From the NCBI RefSeq assembly GCF_000003815.2, contig NC_049995.1, forward strand, positions 11,982,957-12,046,956: 64,000 bases of DNA, given 5' to 3'. The notes under the pieces were generated by a model, which was not told the DNA's origin, did not search any database, and saw nothing but the letters and a program-made list of their open reading frames with translations. Shown piece by piece: positions 25,135-34,700 of the stretch; within the stretch, counting starts at the first letter, position 1, and the number at the start of each line of letters is the position of its first letter. The position numbers and the translations under genes were made by a program. The stretch is from Branchiostoma floridae (lineage: Eukaryota > Chordata > Leptocardii > Amphioxiformes > Branchiostomatidae).

Positions 25135-26313
25135 ATGGCTGCCCCTCTGGTTCAGTACGTGGTGGTGAGAGCAGATCTTCTCCGCGCCCTGAAATGGCCA
25201 ACAGGAGCCGTGATGGCCCAGGCCTGTCACGCCTGTACCGCTGTGCTACACGTCTACAGGGACGACAACAACACACGGGAATATCTGTCCGATTTGGACC
25301 GTATGCACAAGGTTGTTCTGGAGGTAGGTTTTGGGGAGGGGGGGGCCTTGATGGCCCAGACCCTGTACCCGTCCACTGTACTCTATATAGCATATAGGTC
25401 TACTATAGTACTATACACTGTGCTACATGTCTACGGGTACTACAACAACACACGGGAATATCTGTCTAGTTTAGACAGTATGCACAAGGTCGTTCTGGAG
25501 GTAGGTTAGGGGGAGCGGAGCCGTGATTGCCTAAACAAAAGGAAAGCAGATATAAGGATACAAGTCTATCCCAGTGTGTTTATGTCTACTTCTACGACAT
25601 AGACATTTAGCACTCTCTCCTAGTATCGCAGGTTTGTCTCCTCCTTAAAGTACTTCAAATATGTTCTAAATTATGTTTCAAAATCAGGTTTGTAACATTG
25701 ACCCTGAGCCAAATCCTTACATCTGCTTGGAGAGTAGTTACCAGTATAGCCAAGCGCCAACATTGATGCAGGAAGGTGCTGATGAGAGACTCAGAGGCAC
25801 AATGCAACTCGATCCAAAGGGAGCTTTATTCACACACATGTGAAGTACAATCACGCCATGATGGAAGAGAGCGACCACGTGACCCTTAACACTGACGTCA
25901 CTCAATAGTGACGTCACCACATAGTGGCGAAGAACCAAGAACTGCCATGCTCTGTCACACCTACTGTACAACTTGAATGTAAGGTCATACACATTACACA
26001 CCTGTTACTAATACAATGTTGTTGTTGTCTTTTTTTTCAGCTACATGTACTTCACACATCTACAGGGAAGGAAATCTTCTCAGTTGAAAACTGAAACCGT
26101 CTTTGTTTACTGATCTTATGTTGTTATTGTTGTTTTTCCCAGGCCAAAGACGAGGAGAGTCTGTGCATGTTAGCTGAGCAGCTGCAGCAGAATAGTGTAG
26201 ATCACAAGTTGTGGATAGAGCAGCCGGAGAACACTGCCACGTGTCTGGCCGTCAAACCTTACCCCAAGTCTGAGGTCCAGAAACATTTCAAGAACTTCAA
26301 ACTGTTTAAGTGA
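25135..26313 (+). CDS. Peptidyl-tRNA hydrolase domain-containing protein 1 (PTRHD1)
   Basis: This is a PTH2-fold protein of the PTRHD1 family. Its human relative is linked to intellectual disability with parkinsonism, and whether it hydrolyses peptidyl-tRNA is uncertain. The two exons, 25135-25323 and 26143-26313, join in phase 0 and encode 119 residues, against 140 in human. The start is the ATG in CAAGATGGCTG. Motifs shared with the family: VQYVVVRADL at the N-terminus, WPTGAVMAQACHACTAVLH around residues 22-42, REYLSDLDRMHKVVLE at the exon end, and LWIEQPENTATCLAVKPYPK plus FKNFKLFK at the C-terminus. Parts of both exons are duplicated nearby (25348-25530 and 26284-26760). Confidence 0.93.
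25348..25530 (+). repeat. Tandem copy of PTRHD1 exon 1 with donor
   Basis: From GATGGCCCAGACCCTGTACC on, this repeats 25212-25345. The copy reads TVLHVYGYYNNTREYLSSLD and MHKVVLE and then has the same GAG/GTAGGTT donor. It is in the same frame as exon 1, but no acceptor was inherited because the source is an interior piece of a first exon. It may be inert or may supply an alternative donor. Confidence 0.88.
25738..25959 (-). mobile_element. LTR-like fossil, probably a solo or truncated LTR
   Basis: On the minus strand it begins TGTGACAGAGCATGGCAG, holds AATAAAGCTCCC as a polyadenylation signal, and is followed by TGTTGGCGCTTGG, which resembles a primer-binding site. No coding part and no second LTR are seen, so it is a broken relic of unknown family. 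A copy count would be needed to confirm it is an LTR at all. Confidence 0.3.
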
Positions 26314-26760
26314 TGCAAGAAAGACTTCAAGAACTTCAAACTATCTAAGAAATGGGAAAAACAACTCAAGAACTTCAAATGAACACTGCCACATGTCTGG
26401 CTGTCAAACCGTACCCCAAGTCTGAGGTCCAGAAACACTTCAAGAACTTCAAACTGTTTAACTGATGCAAGAAATACTTCAAGAACTTCAAATTCTGTAA
26501 ATGATGCACAAAACACTTCAAGAACTTCAAATATTGTAAATGATGCAAGAAACACTTCAAGAACTTCAAACTATCTAAGGAATGGGAGAAATGCCTCACG
26601 AACTTCCAACTTTTCAAATGATGCCAAAAAGATAATGTCCGGGACTTCAAACTATCTTGATGATGCAAGAAAACTTAAAAGAACTTCAAATGATGCAAGG
26701 AGCATCCATAAAAACTTCAAACTCTTTTGTTATCAGCTGAAGGAAAAATTCAAGAACTTT
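26284..26760 (+). repeat. Minisatellite grown from the end of the PTRHD1 coding sequence
   Basis: The unit is about 39 bp, ACTTCAAGAACTTCAAACTG with TTTAAGTGATGCAAGAAA. It is itself the last codons and stop of PTRHD1. About ten variants follow the true stop at 26311-26313. One copy (about 26381-26466) is longer and repeats the preceding exon too, reading NTATCLAVKPYPKSEVQKHF and FKLFN before a stop. All of it lies in the 3' UTR. Confidence 0.92.
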
Positions 26761-28362
26761 GAATGTGTCCCTCAAATGATGTAAGACACCTTCCAGAGCT
26801 TAAACTGATGCTAAAACACTTTTAAATAATTTCATGATGTTGAGCTCTTGAACTGATGCTGTTAACTGTCTAGTTTATTGTCTATATAGATACTTCAAGA
26901 ACGTACTTGTATATGTTGAATCCAGGGGTCTAGTTCTTCAAGACACTGAGGATAGCATCTCATTTTATGTGCAAGATACTAGTATGAATGCTCAACAGTG
27001 TTAGTTGGTAACATGTTAATACCAATACAATCTTGTAGTATCTATCTGCAATGATGCAATTGTTTTGCCCATCATCATAATGCAAATGCTATAAACTTTG
27101 TAACTTAAACCTCAACCTTAACAATCAACTCGTGAGAAGAAATGGGCGGAGATAAGAGTGTGATAGAGGTTGCCGGGAGTAAAGATTGAACAATATGGCT
27201 ACGATTTGTGACAACAAGTTTTTAAATGATGCCATAATTTGTGAACTGTGCAATGTTTCACTAAAGCAATAACTTGATAATATTACTGCACTATCTTACT
27301 GTTAAGAATGTAAGTGTATTTGGAAAGGTCAGTCATCAGGTCAAACGTCATGTCTATTCAGACGTGTGTTTTCAATGTGAATGTGTGGTCTAACCAGAGT
27401 GCTGGCATGTCATATCAAGATCTGACAGATTAAAAAGAAGCTGCAATTGATGTGTTGTATTATGGTTAACATTAGGATGATCGGGTGTATTCATCTGCCT
27501 AGAATATTAGCATACCATCACATGTTGTTAACGCACAAATACATGCGTAAAAAAGACATACACATTCGTTCGTTTTTTTTTCACATATTTTCCCTTTTGT
27601 TGATACTTAAGATTTCTAATACAGAGTGACAATGTTTCCTACAACACAATCACATTTCAGATGTTATACTACAGTAATATGAATTTCATTGAATATAAAA
27701 GTATATTTGCAGGTCAGTTGTGTATAAATTGCTTGATGAAACATTCTCAAGACAGAATTACAAAACGGCCACCATCACTTAATGATATTAATACTATCCA
27801 AAATGAAAACAATTAGCAATAGCATCATAATTATCCTTTGCTACAATGATTGTGGATACAGTGAAGAGAAACAATGTAGTAGAAACAAGAAAGGTAGCAT
27901 TGGCAAGCAAATACATGTTTTTTTGTTTGTTTACCTTCTCATTGTCTACCCTAACAAACTACTGTCCTGGTTATTCTTACTCAAATCTATGGTAACCAGC
28001 CCTGCCACTAGCTACATAATGTAAGACTATGGCATCTGCTACTTCACCAGTAACCATGGTGACAGCCACCTGGTTCAGGTAATTGACCTTATTTGTTTGG
28101 AATGGAGAAGAGAGAGAAATACTAGTAATCAATATGCTTCCATAAAAGCATAATAATGAAAAGTAGAACGAAAGAAAATGAATCTGAACTAGAAATCTGC
28201 AGCAAACCAAATTAATTGTTTGTTTTTTTATTAACACACCACACCACACCACACTACAGTACTATTGTTGTCTTGACAAATCAACCTTATTTGCAATACA
28301 GCTTTAAAAAAACCCAGGCACTTCATGTTTTACCTAGAGGCATCTAAATGTGTTTTAGGGTT
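26761..28362. other. Intergenic, AT-rich, no gene seen
   Basis: This contains the presumed 3' end of PTRHD1 transcripts and the 3' flank of the DD-TIR gene. The ORFs are short and low in complexity. I see no RNA gene. Confidence 0.45.
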
Positions 28363-30237
28363 TTACAGCTGTTCCATGATTTTATCAGCAATGCCTGACA
28401 GCTTTTCATCGACCTCATTCACATGTACGGGCACAGCGAGAAGCTTGTCTGGCTCCCTCATCGTGTCATACTCAGATACCTTCTGTCTAAAATCACCATC
28501 CCCATCGCGCTTTAGCCAGATTGGGAAAATCCTGACCCCCTTGCCATGGGCCAGTTGATATTCATATTGGGGCCACTGCTTCTTGCTGAGCACGTGCCTA
28601 CTGATCACAAAGACAAATAACTTCAACGCCGGATCCCTCAGAGCTGCGTCGATCTCGTTCCACAGGTGGTCGCCGGTCCTTAGGCTGTGCTTGTCGTAGA
28701 AGACGTCGGACTGCTGCAGCCTGCCGGGTTTAAGAAGCTCCTGGACAAGCGGCGTCACGAACTCTTCCTTGTCTTCGCTGGCGTGGGATATGAAGACTTT
28801 TGCCCCTGCTTCTGTTGCAGTCGCTCCCTCTATGCCTAAAAAATTAAAGGACCTTTTTTAATATACTATTGAAAAGAGGTGACAATTCTTTAAACTACAT
28901 GTACAGTTCTACGGCCTCGTGTGATATGGTCGGCAGTCCTATCATGGGATGCATTGGATTTATAAACTTTTTTATTATGTTCATTTTCAGATATCGACAT
29001 GCAAAAATCGTGATGATCCTTCAACAGCGTCTTGAGTTATCTTCGTCCAAAGTGAGAAACAAAATTGCCCCCTGCAGTTCCAGACGCTATGGGCTCCAAC
29101 ATTACAGTGTTTAGTAAACTCTCCTCCCCAAGAGCTATCTACCACTCAAAAACCACAACCATGTAGCATGTCCAGAACACTAGATATCAAAACAGGAAGT
29201 TTCCCTGTATTGGCTGTAATAACTTAGAAAGCTGCTAGGGGACCATTAGCTTGTCGCCTTTAAGTCGTTTGGATCATTATAAATCAGCAGAGTAAAATGA
29301 TGATTGTTCATATTCGAATTTCAAGTAGTTGTGTATCGATGATGGACGTGATTATGATATTGATACTGGAGACAATAAAAAAAGACACACCTTCCAAAGC
29401 CTCTGCGGTCAGTCGCTCCTCTATATTCATCAGTGCCTGTTTCAGGTCCCGTACAGGATCCTCTCCCCTATTCGGTTTGTTAATCCACTTTCCAAGCATT
29501 TCCCAGCATTTCTCATTAGGGCCTGGAAATTGCACGTTATTGTCGGCCATTGCTTTGATCTCGCCTCGTTTGAATCCCAGTTTGCGGGCCAAGTCTTGCC
29601 ACCTGTAGCTCACGTTACTGACGACAATTTCGAAACAGTCGTCCATGTTAACTGGAATAACCATAAGTGGAATGCAGTTATTCGTCAATATTATTTCAGT
29701 CAACACGAGTCTACACATACAAAAGGTACTGGGTCAGAAACTCATGTATGAATAGTTTACTGAATTAGCTATTATCTGTATTGCTTTCTTTCACAATACG
29801 TGTGACAAACTTAGCTGAAATTCAATATTTTTAAGTGTTTAAATTGTATACTAGCTATAGTAATTTAATGCCTTATGTCTCTATAGGTGTTTATGGGTAT
29901 GTATCTAGTGGATTTAAGACCATTTCTTGATTCTTAAACAATCGTGTGTATAAGGTTTGAAAACGTTTAAACATATCAGAATACCCTACGTTATCATGAT
30001 CTTTTACAATGTAAGTAAAATGTAATGTAATACAACAATATTAATAGCAGATTGTCGTATTATTGATTAGAATTTGCTTAGCATCGAACCGATCATGGAC
30101 CCGGAAATACCCACTAGTTACTAGTAGATAGGGCTGTATGTTTTCTTCATGGATCTTTGTCTTGACTGGGCTTGATACCTAATACATCTACTGTAGAACG
30201 TCTAAAACCAAGAGATAAAGTTACCTTGGGCAGCCAT
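28363..30237 (-). CDS. Death domain-TIR adaptor-like protein
   Basis: Three exons, 30225-30237, 29391-29651 and 28363-28835, join in frame to 248 residues. MAAQ is followed by a death domain (about residues 5-90: RWQDLARKLGFKRGEIKAM, then EKCWEMLGKW and DLKQALMNI) and then a TIR domain (about 105-235). The order is that of MyD88. The TIR domain is of the kind seen widely in bacteria and plants: KVFISHASEDKEEF, DVFYDKHSLRTGDHLWNEID, and WPQYEYQL with a Glu four residues after Trp where NAD-cleaving TIRs have their catalytic Glu. Catalysis is not proved by this. The DD exon is symmetric phase 1-1 and is closely related to the DD exon at 53801-54058. Protein role: inferred intracellular signalling through DD and TIR contacts. 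Confidence 0.85.
28985..29262. repeat. Interspersed repeat, copy 2
   Basis: This matches the repeat at 19.60-20.00 kb (AAGAGCTATCTACCA, GTAGCATGTCCAGAAC, AAAGCTGCTAGGGG). It lies in the intron between the DD and TIR exons of the DD-TIR gene. Confidence 0.6.
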
Positions 30238-31704
30238 CTTTGACGTCTAGCACCGGTAGCAGAATCTTAGGTTTGTGAAAGATCCTGGAAACAAATTTTA
30301 AAACACCTTATAAACGTGGATGGAACTTGACAACTCTACTACGGAAATATCGTCCATTTTTATTCAGTAATTGCTCTATCCAATTGTGCAACGCATGGAA
30401 CATTTCAGCAGAAGAACCTGCACTAGAATAGAAGAAAACATGTTGGTATCTACACGACTTAAACAGCTTGTACGCCTTTTCGATACTTTCTGACAAAGTA
30501 TCATTGGGTTTTACGCATAAATCAACAAGGAAATCAAACTACCTGAATTCCTTAAATACCCTACCACTGTCTCAAGTTTAAGCCCACCTTGGTCCTTACA
30601 TTGTTCATACGGTACATTTAGGATCCACCTTATAAAGAATGTAAGGGTCGACGTGGGCTTAAACTTACGTTTTGCTTAAACTTACCTTTCAATCGTCTAC
30701 CGGGGGACGTTTCTGTTATGATTACCTTTGACCTCTACTGGCAATCCCCATGACGCCATGAGCCAGGTATTGGGTAACTCACCTTTGTTTTGTTTGAATA
30801 GTAAACATGGGTGATGGCTCGGTTACGTTTGAGCGCCAAATTCTCTTTTCTGCATTGCCTTTGATTGACTATGTAAATACTGTACGCCCAGGCTCATGGG
30901 CTTTCTTAGAAACCATCGATACACCTGACGGCCTGTTGTTACCTGCCACGTAACCTGTACGTAACCTGCAAAATGCTTAGATTGAACCTTAAGGTAAGGC
31001 AATCGTTTTCTGGTGAATCAGACACACATGTAGAACTATGTGTGGAAGGTGATTTGTCACTCGGTACTGACCGTATTTTCAATGGATAAATCTAAACATC
31101 ACCAGTCTTTTTCAATGACTGAAAAATGCACCGCCTCTAGATCTGTGTTACAGCTAGGCACGTCACTCGATAAGCGGTGGACCATAACAGCCCCCCCCCC
31201 GTCTCAGTAGGGGGATGGTTATGAGGCCTTGGTGTGTATGACATTCAAGTACATCATAGCTAAGCTATGGGCCGCTCATTTCGTGACAAAGGCTGGTGCC
31301 ATAATGTCAATTCAATTCCACTGTGATGGATTTCATGATTTAGTAAAGACTAAATCTTGTTTAAAATTTCCTGTTTCCAACGTGACGTTGAGAGGGGTTA
31401 GTATTAGGGAACTTGAACTTTCTGTCAATGGAGTATTGCGTAATGCTTGCTCAACGACACTGTTGGTATGATCAGCTTTTAGCAAATGACGTTATCCGAT
31501 ACAAACGAAACACAAAAGTTAGTAATAAGACTTTTAAAAGACATTTAAAAGATTGCTGTATTATTTTTTTACAATCCTTAAAGCTTAATACATGTATAAT
31601 TGAATTAATGACTAATGTCATTATATCCCACCAGGCATTCTCAATACCTACTTCACCTCACCCTCGTAGTCCGTAACTGATACACCTTAGACTGTGTGCA
31701 CACC
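30238..31704. promoter_or_regulatory. Space between the divergent DD-TIR and DD-only genes
   Basis: About 1.5 kb lies between two start codons on opposite strands, both in short first exons (MAAQ and MAGA), so it should hold both promoters. A repeat shared with 22.84-22.96 kb (CATCACCAGTCTTTTTCAAT, ACGTCACTCGATAAGC) covers about 31.09-31.19 kb. No TATA box is convincing. Confidence 0.4.
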
Positions 31705-34700
31705 ATGGCTGGCGCGGGTAAGGTATATTATATGTTGATTTCTAAATGTATCAAATGTAATTTACTTTTTTCGAATGGTTTGTCGTGTATATGATGATAC
31801 AGTGTAAGGCACCTTGTCCTTTTCGATATATGATTCTTTTGATCCGAAATCGCCAAGCTTAAGATGAACATATGGTTAAAACATTCTACCAAGCACTGGG
31901 CATTATGTCAGTAATCGATATCAACTCATAGGTTTAACCCTATTCAGACGGGGTTGGGGGGGGGGGGGCATTTGAGACCTACGCCAACTTTCATGACCTA
32001 TAACGGCAGAACGCCACACGCTAGAGCAACCAAATTTAGTTGGGAACAATTTCACAACGTTTAAAAAAGTTTAATCTTTTTCTTGTTGCCAATCGTCTGT
32101 TGACAGGCACTTTTGACGAAAATCGCTAATTTCGGTTCTAACAATGTATTTTTCACGTTTATTTACTATATTACTGCTATTTGCTTACATAAATAAAATC
32201 TCATGTTATCTAAATATTTTTCATAATTAATTATGCATAAATTATGCTAATGTGATGTCGTCACGTGGCAAAAATCCAAGATGGCGGACCGTATGACCAG
32301 ATCAAGAATAACTAGCTTATTATCCCTAATAACTTGTAACTACCTGGTATTTTTTCATCAATTTTTTCATTTGCGATTATTTATCTTGAAAACTGTATTT
32401 TTGAAAATTCAAGGAGGTGGATATAAGATGGCGGAGCCCAACTGGTATGTCATATATGCATGTCGTCATATTATGAGGCAAAGTCAGAGGCAAAGTTACA
32501 TGTGGTTGCGGATGATCTGAATATAAGATATCCTGGTAATGTTAATTGCTCTTCTTTTTTTTTTTGTTTAAGTAAAACGTCTTTTCGTGGCGACTTATAT
32601 CAAGTATATATGCATGTATGACTTAAGTCTTTATTTCGTTACTAGGCCACACCAATTCAATTTGTTGCTTCTCGGACTTTTTCAGAATTTTTTTTGCAAA
32701 ATGTCTGCGGCTGGAGAGATAATACGAACTTGTACCTTCTCTGCATTGCTGANNNNNNNNNNNNNNNNNNNNNNNNNNNNNNNNNNNNNNNNNNNNNNNN
32801 NNNNNNNNNNNNNNNNNNNNNNNNNNNNNNNNNNNNNNNNNNNNNNNNNNNNTTCAACCTCCGTGAATAGTTTCATCAGGTTAATACGTCACTGAATAAA
32901 GAGACTTTATTTACACAACCATTGCTTTATTGTCACCGACGTTTCGGTAACCGTCTGTCACCTTCTTCAGGGCAATTCTGACTGGTTCACATTGTACTGC
33001 AGGACAGGTGTCGCTGCTTACAGTTTATATGCGGTCACAAAACGTAAAGCGTTTGCGTTTGGGACCGCACTATAGATAATTGGCATAAAGCTGTCTGTAC
33101 ATATGTAAATACTTTACGTTTTGTAACAGCATCTAAACTGTAAGCAGCGACGCCTGTCCTGCAGTACAGACAGACGGTCAACAAAACGTTGGTGAGAATA
33201 AAGAAATGGTTGTGTAAAAAGAGTCTCTTTATTCAATCAGGGTCTTACTCAAGTTACACGGCATAAATAACAACCGTTACAGATATTACTAATAATAAGT
33301 TGTCAGATTTCCTTGGCACATTTTATACAACGAATTAATATTTTTATCTTGTCGGGCTTGCGCCCGGCAAGATAATGTGGCGGATATTTTCCATGGTTCA
33401 ATGGTTCAATCAATGGTTCAATGTTAACCCAGCCCTTCCAAAGGCCCTTCAAAAGGCCCTTTTCTCTTTGCCCAATTTTATGGCTTAGTTAGACAAGGGT
33501 TACATTGCAGTCCAGTATCAAAACTGTATTTTAGACGTATGTGGTCCAGCGTAAATAAATCTACGCTTTAACCCATGTTTATCATAAAGATATATCAAAA
33601 ATTGCATCAGAAGGAATTTATTTTGTAATAAAGAATAATGCATACTCATTGTGGGTCAAAAAGTTTTACAATACCGGTTTATTGTGCCAATAATTCATCT
33701 GACATAGATTATGTTAATGAGGTAAATTTCCCATATCTCTCTACACTGGGGGATTATTTTAGAGGGTAAAACTTATTAATTAGTTTAGAGGGTAAAACTT
33801 CACTGGAATGGATTCATCATTCTTTAATTGTAAAAATAAAACAACGTTTATTTTTGCATTTTGCGACTTGCAGTCTTTGCCATACATTTATACATTTCTA
33901 TACCTTTTAAAACGCGGTTCTATAGAACATGTAATGGTTAGCTCAGTGGTAAAGTTTATGCATTGTAATCCAACGCTCCGGGTTCGATTCCCGGAACGGG
34001 AATTTTTCAACTTTCTTTTTTTTTAAATTTTTTTTTACACCATTAAAGTACTAGTAAACAATACTTTTGTCTTTTGACCAGAACATTTGGGAATTTCTGT
34101 TGTAGTTCTGCATTTTTCCGCTGTTGGGATATTTGAATGAACGAACAGACATGTACATGTAGGGTATATGTCGTTCTAACTTTCATTAAAATGCCCATAC
34201 AACATCTATATCACATAATTGCACGAGAAGAAACTGATTTTCTCGAAAATAATTGCATCCTGTATGACAAAAAGTTTCACTAAACATGTTCATTCTTATA
34301 TTCCTGGACAAACCTCATTTGCATATTGGTGAATCTCTCCATGCGACCATATCAGATTTAGTTACTCTATTTCTATTTACATGACATTCTAATAACTAGA
34401 AAAACGTTCACACATGCAAACCTTAGCAAAATGTCAGCTTTTTTAAAGCACTTGTTCTGGTTGTTTCTGATTATTTTGATGTGATCCTCATGTTTACTGA
34501 TGAACACTGGTGAAGCGCCGAGGTACCTTTTCCTGACGAAATCCCTACTACCCGGCAAGATACAGCTTTTTTTAAAGCACTTGTTTAGGATGGTCCCTAA
34601 TTAGCAGGCCGAATTTTGAAATAAGGGATATACGTACCGTCCAAAAAACAACAACACACAGGCACTGAAATTTGACGCCCATAGTTATTTGGGAGTCAGG

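Noticed and set aside
26259-26668. Minus-strand ORFs with repeated LKFLKCF
   Set aside because: This is the reverse reading of the PTRHD1-derived minisatellite.
32587-32895. ORFs spanning the N run
   Set aside because: A third of each is the assembly gap, so frame continuity across it has no meaning.
33932-34006. Possible working tRNA-Thr gene
   Set aside because: The A and B boxes are good, but acceptor and anticodon stems do not pair.
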